Positions 22,514-33,471 are shown, counted from the first letter of the stretch. The stretch: 64,000 nucleotides of DNA from Aldrovandia affinis (GCA_029706075.1 JAINUG010000114.1:558001-622000); one strand, 5' to 3'. Translations and numbers: made by a program. Notes: generated from the letters alone by a model not told the origin.

Positions 22514-22926
22514 TGTTAGGTTCACGAAATTCAGAAGACCTTCAAAGTGAATAGAGAACACTTGCACCAAATGAGAAAACGGAACATACAACCAATTTTC
22601 AACCAAATGCATTCAGGGTTCACCGCCTCTCTGCCAGGCAAATGAACAAATCATTTCCGGAGAGAACACTTCTTATACACAATAATTTAGACAAATGCTA
22701 TAGCCTCGCCCACACCCCAGTCACAAGACTTATTTTCCCGTACGAGTCTAATCTTTTTTGCAGGCACGCTCTGACCTCGACTGTGGCGGTTTAGCTAGCT
22801 CTCTACAACACAGTCCTAAGAAACAGACAGCTTGCCGCCTATCTCCTTTGGCACAGCTCCACACCTTGTGCCAGCGTGAGAAGAGGTTCAAAAACTATTT
22901 TGAACAGAAACAGAATTTCTCTATCA
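22514..22926 (-). repeat. ERV 5' LTR
   Basis: On the minus strand it runs from TGATAGAGAAATTC to CCTAACA, so it has short inverted TGATAG/CTAACA ends. It is a direct repeat of 13385-13807. It is followed by the primer-binding site. Confidence 0.93.
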
Positions 22927-23205
22927 GGACCACCTTCCAAACTCCGCCCTGTACGGTGCCCTCCCCTCAATCTCAAGTGTCATCAGACAGCGTCGTCTTT
23001 GGCTAGCCGGACATATCATTCGGCACAATGAGCCAGCCAGTCGTGTCCTCCTTTGGACGCCAGACTCTCCCCATCGTAGAGGTCGACCTAACATCACCCT
23101 TAAATCTTCCATCGAACTGGAGACAGGACTGTGCGGATCGTCTCTTCGCAATGCAATGCTTAACAGGGAATGCTGGATGAAGCTCATCAAGTCATCACAG
23201 ATGTG
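22927..23205 (+). pseudogene. LINE-A, segment 3 (C-terminus and 3' end)
   Basis: Directly after the ERV a frame reads LYGALPSISSVIRQRRLWLA and GHIIRHNEPASRVLLWTPD, then GRPNITLKSSIELETGL and ends RECWMKLIKSSQM before a stop at about 23205. This is the C-terminal domain seen in APE LINEs of the same kind as segment 2 (arginine-rich LAGH motif). The 3' end has ATGAATTA repeats (23205-23225), a plausible LINE tail. A stretch normally found between the RT thumb and this region is missing at the ERV junction. Confidence 0.82.
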
Positions 23206-23225
23206 AATGAATTAATGAATTAATG

Positions 23226-24385
23226 AAAGTGGTACAATAAAATAATTTGGTACATGCTTGACGTCGCTATCCTAAATGCTTGCATTGTTCACAATAAAGC
23301 TCATAATACAAAGATGAAATTGCATGACTTCAGAGTCTCTACCAACAAACCTGATAGGAATAAGCTACAGGAAAGCAATAGGAAATCAAGAGGATCCCAA
23401 CAGACACAACAAACAAAAGGCACGCCAAAAATAAAATTAAAATTAAAAAACTAAATGAAGAATGAGATGAACCTGTGACATTACAGAGAATGATACAAAC
23501 TCAGTTAATTGAAACATAACTCTTCACGTCAAATTTCAAAATGGTTACATGTAAATGTAGATGTGACAAATAAATATAAGATTGTAAGAATTTATCTGTA
23601 CATAATTTACACACATACTTTGTATATAATAACACAAATTTGTTAAGATGTTTAAATGATATGACATACCATATATCTCCACAAATTATGTATTATTATA
23701 AATTATGTACAAATACATATTTTCACATTTTCATAATTTGTATATGATGTTTTTCAATTGCATTTTTTTTTGTGATTGGGCATAACACATCAGTTTATAC
23801 ATCAAAATAAAAAATATATGTTTTTTCCAATTATACACAATTTGCCTATTGTTTCTCTTATTTCCAATAAGAGGGAAGTGTTAGACTGAAGGTTGGCTGA
23901 GGGTGAATGAGTGTGTTATGTGGCTAGGCACGCACCGTGTTTATACAGAATAATGCAATAGGCAGACATGGGTTAAAGTGATACATGCATGCCGGTATAT
24001 TTTTACCTAAAAATGTCCACATGGTACGCAGAATTCATATAGATTGGCAGGTCTGCATATGGACTGCAGGGGTAGGAACAGAGATAACAATCCAGACTTT
24101 AGGCTGACATGACACAGAATGTGATACTGCATCTTAGGCAGTGGCAGGAAATAAGTCCTCAAGAGCAATAAACATTATTTGGAATCAATATTAGATCATG
24201 TAGTTTTATTGGAGAGATTATTAACACTGGCTCATCATCATGGCTACTTTGAAGAGTTCAGAAGATGCAGGAAATTGGACCGTATGGGTTCATGTGTTGT
24301 ACACTGAACACAAAGGCCTTTTTAATCCCACCTGAAACTCAGTAGAGCAGCAAGGTGGAGGAGAGCGCAATGTTATATCAGATTA
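23226..24385. other. AT-rich unannotated interval
   Basis: No coding motif or transposon end was recognised. 23560-23850 is very AT-rich, with several ACAAATTATG/TAAATTATGTAC-like phrases suggesting a degraded AT-rich repeat. Confidence 0.5.
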
Positions 24386-24535
24386 TGGTTCTGTGTGGCT
24401 CAGTAGGTAGAGCATGGTGTTGACAATTCTTAGGTTGTAGGTTCAATTCCCACTGGGACTACATACTGAAAAATGTATGCATTCACTACTGTAAGTCACT
24501 TTGGATAAAAAAACGTCTGCTAGATGGCATATATA
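24386..24535 (+). mobile_element. tRNA-headed SINE with L2-like tail
   Basis: A tRNA-like head has an A box TGGCTCAGTAGG (24396-24407) and a B box GGTTCAATTCC (24440-24450). The body ends with GTAAGTCACTTTGGATAAAA and CGTCTGCTAGATGG, the tail shared by fish SINEs that borrow an L2-type 3' end. A Tc1 element has inserted in the TA run at its end. Pol III would read the intact family. Confidence 0.88.
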
Positions 24536-24539
24536 TATA

Positions 24540-25970
24540 CAGTGGGGAAAATAAGTATTTCACCCCCTGCTGATTTTGTGAGTTAGCCCCCTTACAAAGA
24601 AAGGAACGGTCTATAATTTTCATGGTAGGTTCATCTTAACAGTGAGAGACAGAATATTTAAAAAAATCCCAGAAAATTACATTATATGAATTTTAAACAT
24701 TTATTTGTGTTTTATTGAGGAAAATAAGTATTTCACCCCCTAGCAAAACATGACTCAGTACTTGGTGGAGAAACCCTTGTTGGCAAGCACAGCGGTCAGA
24801 CGTTTCTTGTACTTGGTCACCAAGTTTGCGCAGATCCCAGGAGGGATTTTGGCCCACTCCTCTTGCAGATCCTCTCCAAATCCTTAGAAATCCATTTTCA
24901 GTGTCCTGGCTGAGGGAAGGAGGTTTTCACCCAAGATTTCCCGGTACATGGCCCCATTCATCCTCCCCTCGATCCAGTGAAGTCGTCCTGTGCCCTTAGC
25001 AGAGAAACAGCCCCAAAGCATAATGTTTCCACCGCCATGCTTGACGGTGGGGATGGTGTTCTTGGGGTCCAAGGCAGCTTTTTCTTCCTCCAAACACGGC
25101 GAGTCGAGTTGATGCCAAAGAGCTCGATTTTAGTCTCATCTGACCACAGCATTTTCTCCCAAGCCTCCTCTGAATCATCCAGGTGCTCATTGGCAAACTT
25201 CAGACGGGCCTGTACATGTGCCTTCTTGAGCAGGGGACCTTGCGGGCACTACAGGATTTCAATCCATTACGGCGTAGTGTGTTACCAATGGTCATCTTGG
25301 TGACTGTGGTCCCAGCTGCCTTGAGATCATCAACAAGCTCCAGCCGTGTAGTTCTGGGTTGTTCCCTCACCTTTCTCATGATCAGGTTCACTCCACGAGG
25401 TGAGATCTTGCGTGGAGCCCCAGACCGAGGAGATTGATGGTCAATTGGTGTTTCTTCCATTTTCTAATTATCGCACCAACAGTTGACTCCTTCTCACCAA
25501 GCTGCTTGCCAATGGTCTTGTAGCCCATTCCAGTCTTGTGCAGGTCTACAATTTTGTCCCTGATGTCCTTAGACAATTCTTTGGTCTTGCCCATTGTGGA
25601 GAGGTTGGAATCTGATTCATTGGTTGATTCTGTGGACAGTTGTCTTTTATACAGGTAACGAGTACTTAATTAGGAGTACTAATTAAGTAAGAGGACTAAT
25701 CTGTGTGCCTCCTGGTCACATAACCGGTCTGTGGGAGCCAGAATTCTTGCTGTTTTGCTAGGGGGTGAAATACTTATTTTCCTCAATAAAACACAAATAA
25801 ATGTTTAAAATTCATATAATGTGATTTTCTGGGATTTGTAAAAATATTCTGTCTCTCACTGTTAAGATGAACCTACCATGAAATGTATAGACCGACCGTT
25901 CCGTTCCTTTCTTTGTAAGGGGGCAAACTCACAAAATCAGCAGGGGGTGAAATACTTATTTTCCCCACTG
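24540..25970 (-). mobile_element. Tc1-like transposon with IR/DR ends
   Basis: Long inverted repeats of over 200 bp start with CAGTGGGGAAAATAAG and are flanked by TA on both sides. Each end has two copies of AAAATAAGTATTTCACCCCC (24548 and 24721; complement at 25761 and 25943), the IR/DR arrangement of fish Tc1 elements. The transposase is on the minus strand and lacks the catalytic core, so the copy is non-autonomous. It has inserted in the TA tail of the SINE. Confidence 0.95.
24755..25594 (-). pseudogene. Tc1 transposase, core deleted
   Basis: The start at 25594 reads [19 protein letters not shown], the first helix-turn-helix. After a frameshift near 25450 come [10 protein letters not shown] (the AT-hook-like linker) and the second helix-turn-helix. 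The third phase carries [11 protein letters not shown] (first catalytic aspartate), [24 protein letters not shown] and [19 protein letters not shown]. At about 24887 the sequence jumps to [11 protein letters not shown] and ends NKGFSTKY, skipping the HDNDPKH and SPDLNPIENLW region. The second and third catalytic residues are therefore gone. Tc1 transposase cuts and pastes at TA. Confidence 0.93.
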
Positions 25971-25977
25971 TATATAT

Positions 25978-26115
25978 ATATATATATTATCAATGTCTAC
26001 AGCTATAAATCATACAGAAGCAAATCAGATTGAGCACCTTGCTCAAGTGTACAACTGGGACTCAAACCTTCAACCATCTTTTTGCAAGTCCAGTTCGAGA
26101 GTCCTCCACATCACA
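25978..26115 (-). mobile_element. Degenerate SINE relic
   Basis: GAGCACCTTGCTCAAGTGTA, then GGACTCAAACCTTCAACC and TTGCAAGTCC resemble the minus strand of the SINE family at 55806 (CTTGCTCAAGGGT, GATTGAACCTGCAACC). The tRNA boxes are eroded. Confidence 0.5.
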
Positions 26116-27898
26116 CACAATCGAAGATCATCAACACAGATTTTTATACGAGCCATGTTCCTTTTTTTAGGAAATACTTACCTGGATATTTGTATGCATA
26201 ACATGTTCCTGACACATCCATATGGCGCAGAGTAAACCATTTATTAGTCGATAATTTATTGTTGCAGATAAACTAGCGACGCGCATCAGAAATAATATTC
26301 AAACTCTGCACCATTCTGTCACTTTTGCTACCATGATAGCAAAAAGCATTGCATGCTTTGATCTGCTCAAACATGGCACATTTCAATGGAATGAGGGGAG
26401 AAAGTTACCAGGAATTTATTATACTACAAGCTACACAACTGCACACCAAAAGAGCTGTCAGTTATGGGTGGTACACCACACACGTAATTAGAGATCATGC
26501 CTGTGAAGTTTTCAGATGTTCCGACAAAGGATACAACATTTTCAATAGTCAATTTTAAGATTGGCTTCATCAAACCTGCTGACAATGTTAAGTCTAATAA
26601 AATGACAAACAGACAAGAGATTGTACGAGATATTTGTAATAAAGTTTGGTGGCTGATTGTGTAATGAACAGGCAGAGAGTGGGCCAGGCCCCTGGAGAGA
26701 CATAAGCCTGTGGATCTCCCCAGTTCACTTCATCTTGCCTAATCCCACTAATCCCACTGAGATAAAGGCCCTGGAAACACAACAGGCCGGAAAGACTAAA
26801 CCGAAAGCAAAGTCTGGCACACTATATTTTGATTACATTGGTCAATAATAAAACCCACACTCATAGGTAATATCAATGTTTCATAACCTTAGACAAACCT
26901 ACACAAAGAAAATTAAGCAATTATTTGCATGGCAGACTGACACACAGTTTTCTAAATCAGTTAAACTCATGACATTAAATGACAGCATTAGTGATACAAC
27001 TCAAATAAATTATCGTTTTAAAGAACGTTTTGTCAAGTCCTTTTTTTGCCATTATTTTTGGTTTTGTTACTTCTATGATTCTTAACATTGTGCAGCATTC
27101 AGTTAAAAACAATAAAAATGTATTAAATACAAAACCAGATTGACACATTCATAGTCATTCCTCAATTGTATGCACCTTGTGCCCAATCCACAGAGCAACA
27201 CAATTGTATACATAGACAAATTGTGCCAAAGCAACTAAAACGCAACCGACAGATAGTGAAACCAAGTGAAATTCTGAGAGGCCACATGTATGACTGCTCC
27301 GAGGGGTTCATGTTGAAGTGTCAGCATCACCACAGTCAGAAAGTCACAAATGACATCTTGAGAGAGATGATGAGTTTCTGTTGAGGACCCACAGGCCTTG
27401 GCTGAACAGCGCAGTCACTCATTTGTAATCACGCCCTACACATCTGCCATTTGCCAATTACCATTCATGCATTAATCTAAACCCAGAATAAATTGCTTTA
27501 TAAGAGGCATAAGCTGCTCAAGAGGGTTGACAAGAGAATGGAATGAATTCAGGACAATTCAGCCAAGCCCTTGCTGATTGTCTACCTTAGATTGTCTACA
27601 ATTCCAAGGACTTATTATCCTTGGAATGTAAATCCAGAAGGAAATGCAATCCCCTCCTCTGGAATATGGCTGTATTCATGGCTCACCTGCCTTTTCACGT
27701 CCCTCGCAATTACTGAATGCAAGGTCACTGGGACTATGAAAAATAGAATACCAAAACCAAAATCCCAGAGAACAAACAGATGACAAAATTAGAGAGAAAC
27801 TAAAGAGAAATTCAGAAATTCTGATGCAGGAACAAACATGTTGGTATCTAAGCCTATATGATGCCGACTGTATAATGCTACACCTTTGTATACACAGT
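26116..27898. other. No gene or element recognised
   Basis: Unique-looking, moderately AT-rich sequence. Open frames are all under 75 codons and lack domains (for example 27166-27384). It may be intergenic host DNA or old repeat. Confidence 0.5.
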
Positions 27899-27949
27899 GA
27901 AACCACAATGCTTATGGTTGTCCATCGATTCGATGATGACCATCTTCTC

Positions 27950-29740
27950 TTATTTGTGAGTCTTCTGGTGGCTGAATAGTCCGATTCTGGATCCACAGCT
28001 GCGGTTGCAGACCAGGCATGTGAAGGGGGTGCTGGGGGGAGCAGGGGTGGCTTTGCGAGCATGCCTCTTCGCACGCTTTGCTGCACAGTGTTGTGTGCGC
28101 TGTTCCTCCATATACTCCACTCCCTGTGAGGAGTGAGAGCCAGAGGTCTCGGCAGGAAGCAAGTTCCTCCAGTGAAGAGGGGTTGATCCGGCATCTCTTC
28201 AAGGTGGTCTTCATTTGGTCTTTGAACCGCTTCTTCTGCCCACCAGCACTGCGTTGGCCAAGATGTAACTGGCCATAGAGGATTTTACGTGGGAGTCTGT
28301 GGCTGGGCATTCGAATGACATGCCCCAACCACCTGAGTTGATGTTGGGTCAGGATGGACTCCACGCTGCAGCTGCCTGCCCTCTCCAGCACCTCTGTGCG
28401 GCACTCTGTCCTGCCATGTGATGCCAAGGATCTTCTGGAGACATCTAACATGGAAGGTCTCCAGGCTTCTGAGATGACGGCTGTAGATAGTCCATGCCTC
28501 ACATCCATACAGTAATGCAGTGATGCATACTGCTCTGTATACCAGCACTTTGGTATGGAGTTTGAGGTTGCTGTTCTGAAAACCCTTCTCCTTAGACGGC
28601 CAAAAGATACTGAGGCTTGTTTGAGGCGGTTCTGGATCTCGTCATCCATTTCGCAGGTGTCGGACATAATGCTTCCCAGGTATTTAAAGGTGGGCACAGT
28701 GAGCAGCTGTTGCCCTGCTGCTGTGAGGGTTATTGGGTGTTGTGGGAGGCCAGCACTGGTCTGACAGAGTACCTCTGTTTTCTGGGTGTTGATAGTCAGT
28801 CCCATTCTGGTGTATGCCGTTACAGCTGCTGCTAGGATGTTTTGCAGGGCCTCTGGTGTATGAGCAGCCAGGGCACAGTCATCAGCGTACTGTAGCTCGA
28901 TGATGGTCTCCGAGGTCAGCTTGGTGGTTGCCTGTAGCCTCCTGATGTTAAACAGGTTCCCATCAAGCCTGAAGTCGATGGTGACTCCAGCCTGCTTCTC
29001 CATCTTCTCACGTAGCAGTGATGTAACGCAGACGAGGAAGATATTGAAGAGAACTGGAGCCAGTACACAGCCTTGCCTCACTCCAGTTTCCACACCAAAG
29101 GGCTCTGAGCTGTGCCTCCCCACTACCACTCGGGCCATCATCCCAGAGTGGAACTGTCCAAGGATGGTGAGAAACTTGGGTGGACACCCAAATCTCTTCA
29201 GGACTTTCCACAGTAGGTCTCTGTTTACTGTGTCAAAAGCCTTTGAGAGGTCAACGAAAGCTATGAACAAGTCCTTGTGCTGTTCCCGGCATTTCTCTTG
29301 GAGCTGGCGTGTTACAAAGATCATGTCGACTGTCCCCCTATCCTTTCGAAAACCGCATTGCGACTCTGGTGTGACCCGTTCGGCTATTGCTGAGGTGAGT
29401 CTGCGGAGCATGACCTTGGCTAAGACCTTTCCAACAATGGCCAACAGAGAGATTCCCCTACTATTGGAGCAGATGGATTTGTCTCCTTTGTTCTTGTAGA
29501 TGGTCACAATGTTGGCATCTTTCCACTGCTGCGGGACACACTCTCGTCTCCACACCTCTGAAATGTAGAGATGCAGTGTCCGTGTACAGAGGTAGCCTCC
29601 ATCCTTGAGGATTTCAGCTGGGATGCTGTCAGGTCCAGGGGATTTATTGTTTTTGAGGGTTTGACTGCGTGCAGGATTTCTTTGAAGGTTGGAGGGAGGT
29701 CGAGATCTGGCAAGGTAGGGTGTTCAGGGAGCTCTGCAAG
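27950..29740 (-). pseudogene. LINE-B reverse transcriptase and C-terminal zinc finger
   Basis: The RT is read with few breaks from 29740: DLPPTFKEILHAVK, PQQWKDANIVTIYKNKGDK, RGISLLAIVGKVLAKVM, SQCGFRKDRGTVDMIF, AFVDLSKAFDTVNRD, GVRQGCVLAPVLFNIF and ELQYADDCALAAHT with both catalytic aspartates, then TFKYLGSIMS. Near 28555-28400 the phase changes twice (LYGCEAWTIYSRHL region), and QLRWLGHVIRMP follows. The end, in the frame closing at 27950, has CLVCNRSCGSRIGLFSHQKTH, wait-free spacing C-x2-C-x12-H-x3-H, a C2H2 finger near 28020-27953. This finger is characteristic of some APE LINE groups and probably helps bind the RNA or the target. Confidence 0.92.
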
Positions 29741-29745
29741 GACAG

Positions 29746-31224
29746 TTAGGTCCCAGGGGTGGGCTGGTTGAGCAGGGTGTTGAAATGCTCAGCCCACCGC
29801 TCCACTATCAGAGCCTGGTCCTTGATGAGAGTTGTTCCATCAGCAGATCTAACAGGTGCCAGGGAGCAGTTTCTGGGGCCGTAGATGGTCTTCACTGCGT
29901 CATAGAAACTATGCATATCGTTCCTATCTGCATGAGTCTGGATTTCATTGGCTTTTGAGATCCACCACTCATCTTGCAGGTTCCGGAGAGTTGTTTGGGC
30001 CTCAGAACGAAGGGCTTGCCATTGCTTCTTAAGGAGTTGGGATTGTGGATTGTTCAGGGTGGCTCTGTGTGCCTTGTGCATTTTGTCCAAGAGGGTGGAG
30101 ATCTCTCCAGCATTCTGGTCAAACCAGTCCTGATGTTTTTGGTTTTGAAGCCAATGGCTTGGGCTGCAGTGTCAAAGAGGTGGAGGACAGAGAGGTCCAC
30201 TTCTCATCCATCCCAGACTCTGAGTTGACAAGCTGTTCAATATCTGCCAGCTTGTCAGCTAAGGAGCGACGGAAGTTGTTTCGGTGTCGCTGCTGGAGAG
30301 TCTGGCACAGTGGAGTTGTTTCCTCCGGGCCACCTTGGCGTGCTAGGGGCCGGACATGCATTCTGATCTTTGTCAGAATCATCCGATGGTCGGTCCAGCA
30401 GTCTGCCCCTCGCATAGCTCTTGTAATGAGCACATCTTTGAGGTCAGCCCTCCTCACGATCGCATAATCGATCAGGTGCCAGTGTTTGGATCTGGGATGC
30501 ATCCAGGATGCCTTGTATTTATTCTTTTGTTGGAAAATGGTATTGGTGATGGTAAGATCATGTTCCGAGCAAAGACTAAGAAGTCTTATGCCATTGGAGT
30601 TGACTTTTCCAATGCCATGGGTGCCAATCACTCCGTTCCAGTTTTGCGTGCTCTTTCCAACTCTTGCATTAAAGTCCCTAGCAGAATGACTTTGTCACTT
30701 CTTGGGATGTGACTGAGTATGTCATCGAGCGCCTGATAGAAGCATTCCTTCTCTTCATCGTTAGATGGTAAAGTTGGTGCATAGGCACTTATCAAGGTGA
30801 CATATCTGCATTTTGCAAGAGGGATGCGGAGAGTCATAAGCCTTTCGCTAATGCCCACTGGTGTTTCTGTGAGCTTGGGCAGGAGGCTGTTCTTGATTGC
30901 GAAACCCACTCCATGGAGGTGTTGTCCGCCCACAGGGTATCCTTTCCAAAAGAACGTGTAGCCCTCTCCTACTTCATTGAGGGAACCTTCCTCAAGGAGT
31001 CTGGTCTCACTGAGTGCTGCCACATCCACATTGTAGCGCTTCAGCTCGCTGGCAATAAGTGCTGTTCTGCGCTGTGGTCTGTCTGTGCCACGACTGGCAT
31101 CCAGGAGTGTCCTTATGTTCCATGCTACAATTCTAAAAGGTATAGTTTTTCTTATTTTTCGACCGCAGTAGTGGAATGTCCCGACAGGTGCGGTTTCCTG
31201 TCCGGTACAGTAATGAGTGGGCAA
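29746..31224 (-). pseudogene. LINE-B endonuclease and linker
   Basis: From 31170 the frame reads IPFRIVAWNIRTLLD, then AALSETRLLEEG (catalytic glutamate), GVGFAIKNSLL, YVTLISAYAPT and DKVILLGT, where a one-base indel breaks the GDFNA motif. It continues in another phase with THGIGKVNSNGIRLLSLC, TNTIFQQKNKYKASWMHP, HLIDYAIVRR and DCWTDHRMILTKI, the end of an APE domain. The linker with HRATLNNPQSQLLKKQWQAL and DVHSFYDAVKTIYGP-like sequence leads to the RT. The endonuclease would nick the target DNA to prime reverse transcription. At least three frame breaks. Confidence 0.92.
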
Positions 31225-31923
31225 TTTTTAGGCCACCTTTTCTAGGCCTTTCCCCAATTGGGGTGAGCAGTGTGGTCCCTAAATAGGGGCTGCTCAGACA
31301 CACAGGGGTCTGCCGGAAACAGCTGCCACTCAATCCCAGCTGCTAACGACCATAAATAGCCCTGTGTCGCTGACGTGCAGAGTTCCAGCTAAGAGCTTCC
31401 AGCTCATTCAAACCTGCCCCCGTCACTGGACGCTCCACGCCGCCAGACTTTTTGAGGTCGGGGACTCAGGTAGCAAGAGAAGATACCTGCGCTGATGGTT
31501 TTTAAAGTGGCATGGGGGTGCGCTTTACCCAACGCCACTAACTTGATTGTAGAGGAGATGGTTCCGATGGCAAGGGGGACCCTAGACGACCGGCATCTTC
31601 TCACAACTGCAGGAGGCTGCCGGGAATCAATTTTTCTGGAAACCGCCTCAAAGCGTGCCGCCACCAGCTTGCTTTTCTGTCGGGGTGCTCCCTTAGCCTT
31701 CTTCCGCCTTTGCAGCCATTGTGGTGCTTCTCACTGCTACCATCTTCCGCCTGCTCCGCCGTTGAGGACTTGAGGGATCACTCTTAGTCTGGCCTCTACC
31801 CTTCGACCAGTTCGGCTTGGGTAGCCCTGCCAGGAGTACGAGACTCCCGCCGACATAGCTCTAGGGGTCATGGAGACGCGCAAAGTGCCCCACCACGATA
31901 AGGTGGTGATCCCGTCGAGACAC
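31225..31923 (-). other. LINE-B 5' region
   Basis: About 700 bp from the 5' end to the endonuclease frame. The first 60 bases on the minus strand contain CCACCTTATCGTGGTGG, a hairpin with six base pairs, inside GGGATCA...TGACCC, which can also pair. Two open frames (31970-31737 and 31664-31404) lack domains. A LINE 5' UTR with internal promoter is expected here. Confidence 0.65.
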
Positions 31924-31936
31924 GAAACCACAATGC

Positions 31937-32461
31937 ACTGTGTGAGAACAACATCACTTTCAACTCCCACCCCTAGAGGGCGGCTTTCCCCTGCTTAGTG
32001 CCTCACAATGAGACACTGAGCCAATGCCGTTTACTTGTTTTACCTCAACACATTCTCTAAGTTTAATGGTCAAACGTGAAAATATATTGGAGCAATGATA
32101 AAAGCTCCCTATCAGTAAAGAATGAATTATGGTATTCCCATGTCTTGTGGTGAAACACACACAGGGGTCCTATCTTTCATATTCATGGACAAGATGCACA
32201 TTTTAACTGCAGATACAGATGACTGCTGTAAACAGAGAAAACAAACAAGTGCTATCAGCTCCTACAGATTAATGTAACCTCTAGAGGTAAAACTGTACCC
32301 CTCTGATGCAGACATAGAGACATTCAAGGCGAGAGTAATAAAAAGCTCTAAAAATGCTCCTCACCATATTCAGATTAAAACCCAGTGGATCAGTAACCCA
32401 CACTAGCCTGGCATACCCAGCAGCAGTAAAAAGGTGTACATCACATCTAAGACATGAAAAA
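31937..32461. other. Unannotated interval
   Basis: About 525 bp without recognisable coding or repeat ends. It ends in the A-run that precedes the Gypsy-1 LTR. Confidence 0.5.
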
Positions 32462-33455
32462 TGTCACGGTTCCATGTAATTCATGCCACGTTTTATGTGT
32501 TATTTATGTCATGTTTCATTTCATGTCATGTCATGTCTTGATTCGGTTTTCATGTTACGTTTCTGTTCATGTTTAAAGCATACACTTTTTCATGTTCTTT
32601 CCGCAAATCTTGCGTTCATGCTGTCTATCTCTCTCTCGCTGTCGCTCACGTTTCCTTATTGTTTCTAACCCCTCCTTGTCTGATTACTAATTTACTAACG
32701 ATTAGATAGGTTTATTGTTTTTGCTAGTACAATTGGCAATTTAGTAACTCTAATTGCCAACGTGCTGGAGATTTACTAATTACTAACTTGCTAACCATGT
32801 GTATTCATGTTTCCTTTCGTTTCTAGTTCATGTCTGATTTACTAATCTACTAACGCTAGGTCAGGATAGGATAATTACTAACAACGACTAATTATCTTGT
32901 TACCTTGTCACGCTCTCCTCAGCTGTTTTCTGTTTCGCTCTGTTCTCAAGCTAAGTGTCTGCACCTGTCTACACCTCCATATAAGCTCAGTGTTTTTGTC
33001 ATGTCCTTGCGAAATTGTTGCCTAGTTTACTTCAGCACTTTTGAGCGTTTTCCAAGTCTGATTTCATTGTTACGATCCAAGCCTGTTTTCTGACCATTGT
33101 TACTGCCTGCCGTTTTTTTGTTACCACTGCCTGTTTTGTACCACAAGTTTTGCCTGCTGTCTTTTGTGCCTTTGCCCGCAAGTTTTGCCTGCTGTCTTTT
33201 GTGTCTTGACTCTGACTCTTGCACCGTCCCTGACTACGAGCCTGCCTACCGTCCTCCTGTACCTCTGCCCCGCTGACAGCTACTCTGGTTTGTTTTGATT
33301 GTTGCATGGAGACTGCCTTCTCCCTCGGTACTGTACTTTGGTTATTGGCTTGATTTTTTGGTTATCGGACTCTGCTTTTGTTTCACTACGTCTTTATTTT
33401 ACGTCATTATTTCTGAGTCGTGCATTTTGGGTCCAACCCTCACGCACCCGTCTCA
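32462..33455 (+). repeat. Gypsy-1 5' LTR
   Basis: It runs from TGTCACGGTTCC to ACCCGTCTCA, 994 bp. Its last part (TTTCTGAGTCGTGCATTT, GGGTCCAACCCTCACGCACC) recurs at 39125-39186, which fixes the right end. The primer-site region after it begins GAA, as in Gypsy-2, and the gag ATG is 17 bases further on. Confidence 0.85.
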
Positions 33456-33471
33456 GAACAATTTCACCACC

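Larger units (their letters stand above)
13385..22926 (-). mobile_element. Class I (gamma/epsilon-like) endogenous retrovirus, antisense, degraded
   Basis: Two LTRs of about 420 bp in direct orientation bound the insert. On the minus strand the order is 5' LTR (22926-22514), tRNA-Pro primer site, leader with a duplicated tRNA-like block, gag, RT/RNase H, integrase, env transmembrane remnant, polypurine tract and 3' LTR (13807-13385). Each part is described separately. The integrase and RNase H linker motifs are of the murine-leukaemia type, which supports class I. The copy is broken by stops, a missing protease/RT N-terminus, a nested L2 (17387-19107) and other insertions. It interrupts LINE-A. 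No clean 4-6-bp target duplication was found, and part of LINE-A seems lost at the junction. Confidence 0.93.
27912..31923 (-). mobile_element. LINE-B: nearly complete APE LINE with 13-bp target duplication
   Basis: The element is bounded by GAAACCACAATGC at 27899-27911 and again at 31924-31936, a perfect 13-bp target duplication. On the minus strand it has a long 5' region, an APE endonuclease, a linker, an RT and a C-terminal C2H2 finger, and ends ATGGACAACCATAA without a poly(A). The perfect duplication points to an insertion younger than LINE-A. Frameshifts inactivate it. The clade (RTE-like or I-like) needs a phylogeny. Confidence 0.95.

Noticed and set aside
24390-24460. tRNA-like A and B boxes as an independent tRNA gene
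   Set aside because: The head continues into a SINE body and tail, and the cloverleaf is degraded.
28900-29499. 199-codon plus-strand frame
   Set aside because: It is antisense to the LINE-B reverse transcriptase, whose minus-strand frame has clear RT motifs.
31860-31923. HDV-like ribozyme at the LINE-B 5' end
   Set aside because: I could not arrange the nested pseudoknot and catalytic cytosine from the sequence; only a hairpin within an outer stem is supported, so it is kept as a structure to test and not called a ribozyme.
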